From contig JAKSLG010000002.1 of the NCBI GenBank assembly GCA_024401295.1, positions 118,851 to 182,850 on the forward strand: a DNA stretch of 64,000 bases, in the 5' to 3' direction. Positions 8,652-17,013 of the stretch are shown in pieces (within the stretch, counting starts at the first letter, position 1; the number at the start of each line of letters is the position of its first letter). The notes beneath the pieces were generated by a model. It searched no databases. It was not told where the DNA came from and saw only the letters and a list, made by a program, of their open reading frames with translations. The translations under genes and the position numbers were made by a program. Source of the stretch: Bacteroidales bacterium (GTDB taxonomy: Bacteria > Bacteroidota > Bacteroidia > Bacteroidales > Marinilabiliaceae).

Positions 8652-10970
8652 TCATTCAGGTCTCAAACGTGCGAATTTCAGCAAAAGCAACTTCTGACCG
8701 ACGTTGTCAAAGATGATTTTAAGCTTTGTATTCGGCATTGAACCTTCAATTGCTTCGATAACACCACGTCCGAAAGTTTCATGAACAACACGCATTCCGA
8801 CGGCAAATGTATCACCAGACGGGGCTGCGACTGACGAGATTTGCGAAGCCGGCTTGAACTGCGATGGCATAGGCGATGTACGTCTAAACGATGATTGCAT
8901 TGGACGCTGATAGCCTTGCGGACGAGCATAAGCAGAAGGAGCAGAACTTCCACCACTTGCCAATGGTCGTGAATAGCTGAATGACGAACGTGGTCTATCG
9001 GCATTGAGAGACTCTGGCCTTTCGACATACTCGCGGTCAATGTCGGCAATGAAGCAGCTCGGATGGCAAAACCGGCGTTCACCATATTGGAAACGAGTCA
9101 GACAATAGCTAATCGTGGCTGAAATTTTCGCACGCGTCAACGCCACGTAAAAGAGTCGACGCTCCTCCTCCATCTGGCGGACATCAGTCGAGCAATTCTG
9201 TCCTGGAAAAGTCTCTTGTTCAACACCAACTATGTATACGTTACGGAACTCAAGTCCTTTCGACGAATGTATCGTCATGAGGCGCACTTGCTGATTACTT
9301 GTGTTGTCGGAATCGAGATCCGATATGAGTGCGACCTCTTCGAGATACGCTCTAATACTTGTATCTTCTCCACTTTCAAGACGCGTTTCAGCAAATCCTT
9401 TGAGCGTGTTCATTAGCTCATTGACATTGTCATAGCGCTCTTTTCCTTCAGCATCATTCCGGCTATCATTAAGGTCCTTCATTATTCCGCTTTGCGAAAG
9501 GACCTCTGCGGCGAACTCATAGGCATTGAGCTGCTCAGACTGCATAGAAAACATCTCGATGAGCGAAGCAAAACGCGAAACCTTAGACGCTGTTGCAGCA
9601 CTAAGTCCACCTTCGGCCATCGACGCTGGTTGCATGGCATTCCATAAGTTCGTATCATGCGCAGACGCGAATGCTGATAGTTTATCGACTGTTGTCTGGC
9701 CAATTCCACGAGCCGGATAGTTGACAATACGTCGCAACGATTCGCTGTCATCATGATTGACGGCTAGGCGGAAATACGCGAGCAAATCCTTAATTTCCTT
9801 GCGCTGATAGAAGGCAAGACCTCCAAAAATCTTATACGGAACATGATTCTTTCTAAACGAATCTTCAAAAGCGCGGCTCTGCGCATTTGTTCTATACAGA
9901 ACAGCAAAATCGCTTGGCACAAGTCCTTCGTTTCGCATTCGCAATGCTATATCACGACAAACGAGAGCGGCTTCGTCTGTATCGCTCTGCGCAGAGCAGA
10001 TGCGGATAGGCTCACCTTCGTCAGCCATGGAAAACACAGTCTTCTTGAGTCGCCCATTGTTATGTTCGATGAGAGAATTTGCAGCACCGACAATCTTTTG
10101 TGTGGACCTATAATTCTGCTCAAGTTTAAACACCTGCAAATCTGCATAGTCATTGCCAAGACCAAGAATATTCTCGATTCTCGCACCACGGAAACTGTAG
10201 ATACTCTGTGCATCATCACCGACGACACACAGATTGCGATGCTTTTCAACAAGACGCTTGACAATCACGTATTGCGCCATGTTCGTATCCTGATACTCAT
10301 CAACCATGACGTAGCGGAAACGGTTCTGGTATTTCTGAAGCACATCTTCGTGGTCACGCAAAAGAATATGCATCGAAAACAACAAATCATCGAAATCCAG
10401 TGCATTTGACTTATGCAAAGCCGTATTATAGCGCGAATAAATCTCTACTGTCCGAGGCCTTTTCGCAGCCTTGTCTCGTTCAATATAATTTGAATTATTG
10501 GCATACATCTGGGGAGAGACGAGGTCGTTCTTTGCTTGTGAAATAGCACTTGCAACCGTCGACAATTTATAAGTTTTATCATCCAGCCCCATCTCTTTTA
10601 TAATGTGCTTAATCACATTCTTTGAGTCTTGAGAATCATAAATCGTAAAATCACGATTTAGTCCAAGGACATCGGCTTCAAATCGCAGGATGCGTGCAAA
10701 TATCGAATGGAATGTGCCCATCCACAATTGCGAAGCCGTCTCATCTCCAACAATTTGCGCGATACGCTCCTTCATTTCTCGAGCAGCCTTGTTTGTAAAT
10801 GTCAGCGCAAGAATATTATACGGAGCGACACCTTGCTCAAGCAGATATGCCACGCGCATTGTCAAGACACGTGTTTTACCAGACCCTGCTCCGGCAATCA
10901 CCAGAACAGGACCTTCTGTTGCCATCACAGCATTTCGCTGCGCGTCATTGAGTGTATCAAGATAATTCAT
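8652..10970 (-). CDS. UvrD/PcrA-type superfamily 1 DNA helicase
   Basis: 3'-5' DNA helicase/translocase for nucleotide excision and mismatch repair and for clearing RecA or replication blocks. The ATG at 10970 (MNYLDTLNDAQRNAV) is chosen because it starts just before the Q motif; a 53-residue in-frame extension upstream has no family similarity and would overlap the divergent promoter. Walker A AGAGSGKT is at residues 26-33, Walker B region has VDEYQDTN, motif III GDDAQSIYSFRGA, motif V/VI TIHSSKGLEF and ALTRAK. The C-terminus has a Tudor-like PcrA tail (GMRVVHETFGRGVIEAIEG). 772 residues, normal length. Confidence 0.93.
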   Translation of the reverse strand: MNYLDTLNDAQRNAVMATEGPVLVIAGAGSGKTRVLTMRVAYLLEQGVAPYNILALTFTNKAAREMKERIAQIVGDETASQLWMGTFHSIFARILRFEADVLGLNRDFTIYDSQDSKNVIKHIIKEMGLDDKTYKLSTVASAISQAKNDLVSPQMYANNSNYIERDKAAKRPRTVEIYSRYNTALHKSNALDFDDLLFSMHILLRDHEDVLQKYQNRFRYVMVDEYQDTNMAQYVIVKRLVEKHRNLCVVGDDAQSIYSFRGARIENILGLGNDYADLQVFKLEQNYRSTQKIVGAANSLIEHNNGRLKKTVFSMADEGEPIRICSAQSDTDEAALVCRDIALRMRNEGLVPSDFAVLYRTNAQSRAFEDSFRKNHVPYKIFGGLAFYQRKEIKDLLAYFRLAVNHDDSESLRRIVNYPARGIGQTTVDKLSAFASAHDTNLWNAMQPASMAEGGLSAATASKVSRFASLIEMFSMQSEQLNAYEFAAEVLSQSGIMKDLNDSRNDAEGKERYDNVNELMNTLKGFAETRLESGEDTSIRAYLEEVALISDLDSDNTSNQQVRLMTIHSSKGLEFRNVYIVGVEQETFPGQNCSTDVRQMEEERRLFYVALTRAKISATISYCLTRFQYGERRFCHPSCFIADIDREYVERPESLNADRPRSSFSYSRPLASGGSSAPSAYARPQGYQRPMQSSFRRTSPMPSQFKPASQISSVAAPSGDTFAVGMRVVHETFGRGVIEAIEGSMPNTKLKIIFDNVGQKLLLLKFARLRPE

Positions 10971-11024
10971 AGCGCAAAGATAACTCATCAGATTCCAAAA
11001 GACAAGAGTTGGCGAAAGTTTCGC

Positions 11025-11056
11025 TTTGGCATATTGATGAAAAAAGAGTACTTTTG
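11025..11056 (+). promoter_or_regulatory. Bacteroidota-type promoter
   Basis: TTTG (11025-11028), 20 bases, then TACTTTTG (11049-11056): an exact consensus promoter 22 bases before the ATG at 11078. Confidence 0.75.
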
Positions 11057-11077
11057 CCGCACAATAAACAGAACGAC

Positions 11078-11629
11078 ATGGAGACACAAGAATTGGACTT
11101 TCTTGCTCAATACGAAAGCAGCCTGACAAAAAACATTGTCGATATGCTTACACATGACGGCATGCTTGACGGAGCATTTCTTGACTCGCCGGACATCAGC
11201 GACAAGTGGAAAGAAATAGCTCCTTATTACATGGCCGATGCCGTCAAGGAAATTGCACAATATCCCAATGTAGCACTTGGATGGGCTATGTATATGGGCA
11301 TGGCCGTGGCCAGCATGTGGGACCGCGATTGGGAGCGTTATTCGCAGATTGAAAACCTATACGAATACGTGCGCAACATTCGAGGTTTTGACTACCTCGA
11401 CGAGGTCGTACGCGAGCAGATTCTTGGTCTTCACGATGCCGAATTCAAAGCAGCAGAACAACTTGTTCAACGATGCTCACAAATGGCTCTCGACGCAATC
11501 CGGCATGAACAAATCGAGTCACAAAGTCCTATGGCTTTCCATGTTTTTGCAAGAAGCACCAAAGTGCTCTTCAACGCAGGCGCCGCAACGGTTCTTTTCG
11601 GACTCGGATACAAACTTGTTAAAGCATAA
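11078..11629 (+). CDS. Conserved hypothetical protein
   Basis: A 183-residue protein I do not recognise. The start METQELDFLAQYESS follows a consensus promoter by 22 bases; a longer in-frame reading would begin upstream of that promoter. The first 120 residues are helical and soluble-looking with several Trp and acidic patches (WKEIAPYYMADAVKEI, MYMGMAVASMWDRDWERY); the C-terminal 25 residues (VLFNAGAATVLFGLGYKLV) could be a membrane or amphipathic helix. It stands alone between the helicase and CotH genes, with its own terminator. Confidence 0.75.
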   Translation: METQELDFLAQYESSLTKNIVDMLTHDGMLDGAFLDSPDISDKWKEIAPYYMADAVKEIAQYPNVALGWAMYMGMAVASMWDRDWERYSQIENLYEYVRNIRGFDYLDEVVREQILGLHDAEFKAAEQLVQRCSQMALDAIRHEQIESQSPMAFHVFARSTKVLFNAGAATVLFGLGYKLVKA

Positions 11630-11650
11630 AGAATCTTTACATATACATAG

Positions 11651-11688
11651 AAAGGACGCATCGGAAACCGACGCGTCCTTTCTTTTTT
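11651..11688. terminator. Bidirectional terminator
   Basis: AAAGGACGC / GCGTCCTTT stem extended by TCGG / CCGA around an AAA loop, with T run on the plus strand and A run before it; it lies between convergent genes. Confidence 0.75.
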
Positions 11689-11706
11689 ATATATTTCGAT
11701 CGCCGA

Positions 11707-14151
11707 CTATAGTCTGATTTTCATTGTCTGCGATCCTGCTTTAATCATATAAATTCCATGCGCACCGACATTAAAAGTCGCTGTGCCGTCCATTGTCTTG
11801 ACATCCTGAAGAAGAACGCCTTGAATGTTATACAACTGGACAGATGTCCCCTCCTTCAAATTTGTCAGTTCGATAACGCCATCTGAAGTACGCCAAGAAA
11901 CCTGACCTGCAGAAATCTCTGCAACGCCATTGCGTCCATAAATCGCATTAATTTCCAGCTTCTTACAATTTGGCATTTTAAACTTATACTCCTCGTAGCC
12001 AACCTCCCAACGAGAAACTGAGCCGTTCGAATTCGTCTGTGTGATGCTCCATCCACCGATAAAATCATCTTCCTTGCTTGCCTTGAGAGTAATTTCTCGA
12101 CCAGCAAAGAATTTGCCATCGAATACTGCGCGAGTCAAGTCAACACCATTGAAAGATGTTGTCATTTTTGCAATATTTTCTGCGCTTATCGACTTGTTAA
12201 TTGTGAGAGCGACAGGAGTTCCGACTTTATAGTATGAATTTATCTGACTATAGAATTTTTCAGGACGCTTTTGAATCCACGTCTTGGCATTATTCAATTC
12301 GTTATCATAATTCAACCACCCATAATACTTTGGCTTATGACCATTTTCATACTCATATTTGATGAGTTCACGCATTGGTTCCCATATTTCCCAAGCACGA
12401 TCAAAATTCATGAAATCACCAATATATATGGCGCAACGATCAATGAATTCACGATAGAAATCCTTGTCATCCATCAGACGACGGAACAAACGTGTACTGT
12501 TAGAAGTGTTGCCCCAATTATTGCTTGGGTCAAAATTTGGATTATAGATCCATTCAAAAATCTTGTAGTTGACATCACGTCCGTAAAGACCCAAGCCGAA
12601 ATCCGTATCCTTCACGACAACACGCCAACGGCCGCCTTCTGCCTGTGGACGCCAAAGAACAATATTGTTGCCAGGGAAGTCAAGATTATTGAAGAAAAGA
12701 TTCATGATCATCACATCCATAAACTCCTGCACGTCCATACGCTCGTCAAATTCAGCGTACGTGTGTCCCGTTTCCTTGTAGAATTCCTGGAATTCATTCC
12801 AAGATTCAATACGTCCTTCCTTCAATACATTCCAGTTTTCAACCATATCGATATCTTCAAGACCACCATAGTTGGTATAGATATTCTCCTCATTGCTTCT
12901 CTCGCGAATGTTAAGAATACCACGATATTCGCCATTGATAAAAACAATAGAAGGACGCCACGCCTGCCAGTCAATATCGCGATTAGAGGAGATAAGACGC
13001 TGGATGATCGCATCTCTCATATACAGTCCAGAAAAATCGTTACCGGCATTACGCAACATAATCGACTTGAAATCAGTCAGCCCAGGTTTCTGATCAGGAA
13101 AAAACTCATAGTTGAAACGTTTCTCGCCAAAACGCTTGTTTGCATACAAACCGAGTGATTTCGATTGAGCATCACGCGTTGCACCACCAGTGACACGTGT
13201 TTCGCAAAGCTGATTCAAAACACTCTCCTTGTCAGATTCTTCAAAGAATTCCAAATTCACAGGACGACGCCAGTCATTCTTGTAGTTCTTTACAGATGAC
13301 TTTCCGTCAACATAAATGCCGATATTGTCATCGTAGAAGTAATCATTATTTGTAGTAAGAGAGATAACAGGAAGCGTCATTTTACGACCCAGAAAGAGGT
13401 ACGAATGTGTTGTCGAACGTGGCGAAAGCCAGCCATCGCAGAACAATTTTGCACGTACAATTTTTGTCTTACTTATGCTAATCGGACCAGAATAGAGCGT
13501 ACTTTCAGCTGTTGGCTCAGAACCGTCAGTAGTATATCTGATTACAGCATCAGCCGGTGCACCTTCGGGCAACGACAACGTAAGACTAGTCGATTTCCCA
13601 GTTTCGAAAACGCTACCGACTTTGCTAAAAACCGGCTCGCCAAGAATATCTTTTGAAGTCTTACCGCAATTCGCCTTGCCAGGCGTTGGCTCAATCATAT
13701 AGCCCCAGCTTTCGTTTGCATCTGTTTTTCGGCCATAGGCAATATTTGGCGATGGCTGTTTTTTCAGGCCATCAGGCAATTGGTCGACAACCGCGCCATC
13801 TTTAAAAAGGAAGAGCGTACAACCTTTGCCAGATTCAAGACGAAAATCCGTATGGAATCCAGAACCCACCTTGTCGCAATAAACCAGCTCATAGCCACCA
13901 GCACTGATCTTTTTCGACGGTAAGTTCCATGCTTGCGACGCATCATCACTAACACCCAAGGAGAAATCTTTCAAGTCAACCTCTGCAGTTCCACTATTAT
14001 AAAGTTCAACCCAGGAATCAGGGAAATCATTCAAATCATCCATTATACAATCGATATTCGACTGCATAATCTCATTGATAAGCACTTGTGCGCCAGCTTC
14101 AAATGCGAATAAAGACAGCGCTAATGAAAGGACATGTTTTTTCATAGGCAT
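11707..14151 (-). CDS. Secreted CotH-kinase-like protein with lamin-tail domain
   Basis: An 814-residue exported protein. Signal peptide: residues 3-21 (start could be Met1 or Met3). Residues 22-145 are a lamin-tail domain (VLINEIMQSN... FPDSWVELYNSG). Residues 200-245 look like a chitobiase C-terminal/Ig-like module (IRYTTDGSEPT). Residues 265-620 are a CotH domain with MLRNAGND, INGEYRGILNIRERS and VKDTDFGLGLYG, the last holding the acidic metal ligands of this atypical kinase family. The C-terminal 75 residues (LYNIQGVLLQDV ... GIYMIKAGSQTMKIRL) resemble a type IX secretion sorting domain. CotH proteins phosphorylate spore-coat proteins in Bacillus; their role in Bacteroidota is not known. 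Confidence 0.85.
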   Translation of the reverse strand: MPMKKHVLSLALSLFAFEAGAQVLINEIMQSNIDCIMDDLNDFPDSWVELYNSGTAEVDLKDFSLGVSDDASQAWNLPSKKISAGGYELVYCDKVGSGFHTDFRLESGKGCTLFLFKDGAVVDQLPDGLKKQPSPNIAYGRKTDANESWGYMIEPTPGKANCGKTSKDILGEPVFSKVGSVFETGKSTSLTLSLPEGAPADAVIRYTTDGSEPTAESTLYSGPISISKTKIVRAKLFCDGWLSPRSTTHSYLFLGRKMTLPVISLTTNNDYFYDDNIGIYVDGKSSVKNYKNDWRRPVNLEFFEESDKESVLNQLCETRVTGGATRDAQSKSLGLYANKRFGEKRFNYEFFPDQKPGLTDFKSIMLRNAGNDFSGLYMRDAIIQRLISSNRDIDWQAWRPSIVFINGEYRGILNIRERSNEENIYTNYGGLEDIDMVENWNVLKEGRIESWNEFQEFYKETGHTYAEFDERMDVQEFMDVMIMNLFFNNLDFPGNNIVLWRPQAEGGRWRVVVKDTDFGLGLYGRDVNYKIFEWIYNPNFDPSNNWGNTSNSTRLFRRLMDDKDFYREFIDRCAIYIGDFMNFDRAWEIWEPMRELIKYEYENGHKPKYYGWLNYDNELNNAKTWIQKRPEKFYSQINSYYKVGTPVALTINKSISAENIAKMTTSFNGVDLTRAVFDGKFFAGREITLKASKEDDFIGGWSITQTNSNGSVSRWEVGYEEYKFKMPNCKKLEINAIYGRNGVAEISAGQVSWRTSDGVIELTNLKEGTSVQLYNIQGVLLQDVKTMDGTATFNVGAHGIYMIKAGSQTMKIRL

Positions 14152-14170
14152 AAGACCAAATTTGTTGCCG

Positions 14171-14178
14171 CAAAATTA
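14171..14178 (-). promoter_or_regulatory. -7 element for the CotH gene
   Basis: TAATTTTG on the minus strand, 20 bases before the start codon; the -33 element is not well spaced. Confidence 0.4.
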
Positions 14179-14283
14179 AGCATTTTTAACCGACAAAAAA
14201 AGAACGGCATCGAATAAAAAAATAAACTATTTTTGACAAAAATTACACTTTCATAGATTTTTTCGATTCTTAAGTTGAAATAT

Positions 14284-14314
14284 TTTGCAACATCATGCGT
14301 AATCGCTATCTTTG
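14284..14314 (+). promoter_or_regulatory. Bacteroidota-type promoter for bamD
   Basis: TTTG (14284-14287), 19 bases, TATCTTTG (14307-14314): a perfect -33/-7 pair 55 bases before the bamD start. Confidence 0.8.
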
Positions 14315-14369
14315 CACGTTGATTTTAGACAGATAACAACATCTGTACGAACCAAAAACAACAAACATA

Positions 14370-15290
14370 GTGAGCATACTCAATAAAATAGCAAAAACAT
14401 TAATGATACTGACAGCTCTAGTCAGTCTCTCGTCATGCGGCGAATATCAGATGCTGCTCAAAGAGAAAAACAACGAGCTTTGGTATCAGAGGGGCATGCA
14501 ATATTATGCAGAAGGCGATTATCTCAAAGCTTCGAATCTGCTAGCCGGAGTATTGACTGCATATATCGGTACTTCGAGAGCCGACACAATCACGCTCACG
14601 TATGCAAACAGCCTTGTCCAGATTGGAGATTTCTATGATGCAGCACACTACTATCAGACATTCGTCAAGACGTTCCCAAGTAGTGAAGAGTGCGAACATT
14701 GCCAATACATGTCGGGATACTGCTACTATAACCTATCGCCAAAAGTCGAACTCGACCAGAGCGATTCGGAGTCATGCATAGCAGAATTGCAGACATTCCT
14801 GGATATGTATCCAAACAGTCCGAAAGTTCCCGAAGCATCAAAGATGATGAAGGAAATGGAGGACAAATTGGCACTCAAGGCGTACAAAAATGCAAAATTG
14901 TATTTCGACCTCGGCAATTACATGGGCAACAACTACAAGAGTGCGGTAATCGTTGCACAAAACTGCTTGAGGAAATATCCAGATACAATTCATCGCGAAG
15001 AACTTTCATTCCTCATTCTTGAGTCAAAATTCATACAGGCAGAGCGAAGCATCTTGAGCAAGCAGAGCGAACGTTATCGCGAAGCAATAGACGAATACTA
15101 TGCTTTCACAAACGAATACCCACAGAGCAAGTATTCACGCAAAGCGAATGACATGCTCAAGGCATCGGAGAAAGGTTTGAAGGAAGCAGAGAAACTCATG
15201 CCACCTTCGCAGGATGACCTTGATTACTATCGCAACTACGGCAATAACATTGACCGCAAGATGCATGAACAAGACGCATTAACAGATTAA
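14370..15290 (+). CDS. bamD: Outer membrane assembly lipoprotein BamD
   Basis: Lipoprotein of the BAM complex that folds outer-membrane beta-barrels. The GTG at 14370 is taken as start because it gives a full signal peptide with a lipobox (LSSC); an internal ATG at 14403 would leave too short a signal. Five TPR-like repeats follow (for example YQRGMQYYAEGDYLKASNLL, GDFYDAAHYYQTFVKTFP, YREAIDEYYAFTNEYPQSKY). At 306 residues it is slightly longer than E. coli BamD, as in other Bacteroidota. It is followed after 22 bases by the omega-subunit gene, an arrangement I recall from other Bacteroidales. Confidence 0.9.
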   Translation: MSILNKIAKTLMILTALVSLSSCGEYQMLLKEKNNELWYQRGMQYYAEGDYLKASNLLAGVLTAYIGTSRADTITLTYANSLVQIGDFYDAAHYYQTFVKTFPSSEECEHCQYMSGYCYYNLSPKVELDQSDSESCIAELQTFLDMYPNSPKVPEASKMMKEMEDKLALKAYKNAKLYFDLGNYMGNNYKSAVIVAQNCLRKYPDTIHREELSFLILESKFIQAERSILSKQSERYREAIDEYYAFTNEYPQSKYSRKANDMLKASEKGLKEAEKLMPPSQDDLDYYRNYGNNIDRKMHEQDALTD

Positions 15291-15312
15291 AAAGACATAA
15301 AAAAAACTAGAT

Positions 15313-15687
15313 ATGCCAGTAGATTTCAAAAAAAGCAACGCGCCACAGAACACAATTACATGGGACGCTGTCAAGATGTCTGAGAAGACAAACAACGTTT
15401 ATGAGATGGTCAACATCATCACAAAGCGTGCAAACCAGATCAGCGTTGAGATGAAAGATGAGCTTGGCAAGAAATTGCAGGAATTCGCAAGCTACACAGA
15501 CAACCTCGAAGAGGTTTTTGAGAATCGTGAACAGATTGAGATTTCTCGCTACTACGAGCGTTTACCAAAACCTGTAAGCATTGCTACACAGGAATATACT
15601 CAGGACAAAATCTACTTCCGCCGTCCAAAACCAAAGACGGAACCAAAGCACAAGGAAGAGAACAACGAGGCTCCTATAGCAGAATAA
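15313..15687 (+). CDS. rpoZ: RNA polymerase omega-like subunit (Bacteroidota type)
   Basis: A 124-residue protein belonging to the RpoZ/Rpb6 family as found in Bacteroidota. Characteristic segments: VYEMVNIITKRANQISVEMK, then LGKKLQEFASYTDNLEEVFE and NREQIEISRYYERLPKP. The highly charged C-terminal 20 residues (KTEPKHKEENNEAP) are variable in the family. Cotranscribed with bamD. Two small hairpins follow (15694-15707 and 15733-15760), neither with a good T run, so some read-through to the transporter is likely. Confidence 0.85.
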   Translation: MPVDFKKSNAPQNTITWDAVKMSEKTNNVYEMVNIITKRANQISVEMKDELGKKLQEFASYTDNLEEVFENREQIEISRYYERLPKPVSIATQEYTQDKIYFRRPKPKTEPKHKEENNEAPIAE

Positions 15688-15793
15688 GAAAGAGCCTGCT
15701 TTTGCAGGTTTCCCAAGATAAAAGAGACACTGAAGCTCGCGGAAAAGCACCGCGGGCTTTCTGTGCATTTGTCTCAAACCGAAAAGACAAACG

Positions 15794-16732
15794 ATGAAAA
15801 TCATTGCATTCATCAAGAACTGGACATTGCCAATAGCAATGATTGCCGGCATACTCATATACCTCGCATTTGCGCATCTTGACATACTACAGCCGACAAA
15901 GCCATTTGTTCACTCTGTTGACAAAATACTCACGCCATCGTTGATATTCATCCAACTGCTACTCACATTCTGCAAAGTCAATCCGCGCGAATTCCGCATA
16001 CGCAAATGGCATTTCATACTGCTTGGCATACAACTCATTGGCAGCATAATCACATATCTGATTGTCAGACAAATCAACCCTATTGTAGCTCAAGGCGCAA
16101 TGGTATGCTTCATCTGCCCGACAGCCACGGCTGCAGCCGTTGTAACAGCCAAACTCAACGGAAGTGCAGAGACACTGATCACATACACGATGCTTGTAAA
16201 CATTCTCTGCGCCATATTCGTACCGCTCGTTTTCCCTATGATACACGTCAATCCTGATATATCATTCTGGCGAGCATTTCTGCTTATTCTATCCAAAGTA
16301 TTTCCTCTGCTCATTTGTCCGTTTATCTGTGCACAGATTCTCAGATGGATTGCAAAGCCAGTCCACACTTGGCTGAAAGAGAACGCAGGAATAGCATTTT
16401 ACATCTGGGCAGTTGCTCTCGCCATGGTCATGGGCAAGACTGCAAAATCGATTGTTGACGACATGGACAACATCGACCTCGTCTTCTGGCTTGCAGCAGC
16501 GAGCCTTATAATATGCTGCATGCAATTTGCCATCGGCAAGAATGTCGGAGGCCGATACGGCGACAGAATAAGCGGCGGACAAGCCCTCGGACAGAAGAAC
16601 ACGGTATTGGCAATCTGGATGGCTTTCACATACCTCGAACCAATAACATCCGTTGCACCAGGTGCATACGTTTTGTGGCAGAACACCATTAATTCATGGC
16701 AGCTATGGAAGCAGCGTAAACGAGCCAAATAA
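15794..16732 (+). CDS. Bile acid:sodium symporter (BASS) family transporter
   Basis: A 312-residue inner-membrane protein with about nine to ten hydrophobic segments (for example WTLPIAMIAGILIYLAF and AGIAFYIWAVALAMVMG). The family pattern of helix-breaking motifs is visible: CFICPTATAAAVVTAKLNG in the middle and GQALGQKNTVLAIWMAFTYL near the end. BASS members carry organic anions with sodium; the substrate here cannot be told. Bile-acid uptake should not be assumed. 106 bases downstream of the omega-subunit gene. Confidence 0.8.
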   Translation: MKIIAFIKNWTLPIAMIAGILIYLAFAHLDILQPTKPFVHSVDKILTPSLIFIQLLLTFCKVNPREFRIRKWHFILLGIQLIGSIITYLIVRQINPIVAQGAMVCFICPTATAAAVVTAKLNGSAETLITYTMLVNILCAIFVPLVFPMIHVNPDISFWRAFLLILSKVFPLLICPFICAQILRWIAKPVHTWLKENAGIAFYIWAVALAMVMGKTAKSIVDDMDNIDLVFWLAAASLIICCMQFAIGKNVGGRYGDRISGGQALGQKNTVLAIWMAFTYLEPITSVAPGAYVLWQNTINSWQLWKQRKRAK

Positions 16733-16755
16733 TTTCAAAAAAAAGACAACAATGC

Positions 16756-16786
16756 TTGCACGATAAAAAAAAACTACCTACCTTTG
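16756..16786 (+). promoter_or_regulatory. Promoter for tRNA-Met
   Basis: TTG (16756-16758), 20 bases, TACCTTTG (16779-16786); the tRNA begins 34 bases downstream. Confidence 0.75.
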
Positions 16787-16819
16787 CACTCGCAAACGGG
16801 AAGCAACCGTAAGCGGAAT

Positions 16820-16893
16820 GCCGAGATAGCTCAGCTGGTTAGAGCGCAGGATTCATAATCCTGAGGTCGAGGGTTCAAGCCCCTCCCTCGGTA
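16820..16893 (+). tRNA. tRNA-Met (anticodon CAT), elongator-like
   Basis: A 74-nt cloverleaf without encoded CCA. D-arm GCTC...GAGC, anticodon stem CAGGA/TCCTG with loop TTCATAA (anticodon CAT at the middle), 5-nt variable loop, T-arm GAGGG/CCCTC with TTCAAGC loop. The anticodon stem lacks the three G-C pairs of initiator tRNA, and the body resembles elongator tRNA-Met. The acceptor stem as read has a G1-U72 wobble and an A7-C66 mismatch. A tRNA-Ile with a lysidine-modified CAT anticodon cannot be ruled out by eye. Confidence 0.92.
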
Positions 16894-16899
16894 CAACGG

Positions 16900-16935
16900 A
16901 AATCTCTTGATATAAATGTCAAGAGATTTTTTTAT
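16900..16935 (+). terminator. Terminator after tRNA-Met
   Basis: Perfect stem AAATCTCTTGA / TCAAGAGATTT, 8-nt loop, T run. Confidence 0.85.
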
Positions 16936-16960
16936 GCCATAATGTAAAGTCAACACAAAC

Positions 16961-16988
16961 AAAAAAGCCTCTTTTTCAAGAGGCTTTT
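16961..16988 (-). terminator. Terminator of the DUF3078 gene
   Basis: AAAAGCCTCTT / AAGAGGCTTTT hairpin followed on the minus strand by a T run; placed 26 bases past the stop of the DUF3078 gene. Confidence 0.8.
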
Positions 16989-17013
16989 CTGCTATAAATA
17001 AATCTATTGACAA

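Noticed and set aside
9843-10409. A 188-codon plus-strand frame inside the UvrD/PcrA gene
   Set aside because: Antisense to helicase motifs and without family similarity.
10971-11129. A 53-residue N-terminal extension of the UvrD/PcrA gene
   Set aside because: It overlaps the divergent promoter and the start of the neighbouring gene, and the standard UvrD N-terminus begins at the internal Met at 10970.
12271-13158. A 295-codon open frame on the plus strand inside the CotH gene
   Set aside because: It is antisense to a gene with clear domains and a signal peptide; its translation is Ile/Thr-rich with no recognisable motif and no promoter or start context.
15733-15760. Hairpin after the omega-subunit gene considered as a terminator
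   Set aside because: The stem is good (AAGCTCGCGG / CCGCGGGCTT) but no T run follows, so it is not listed as a terminator.
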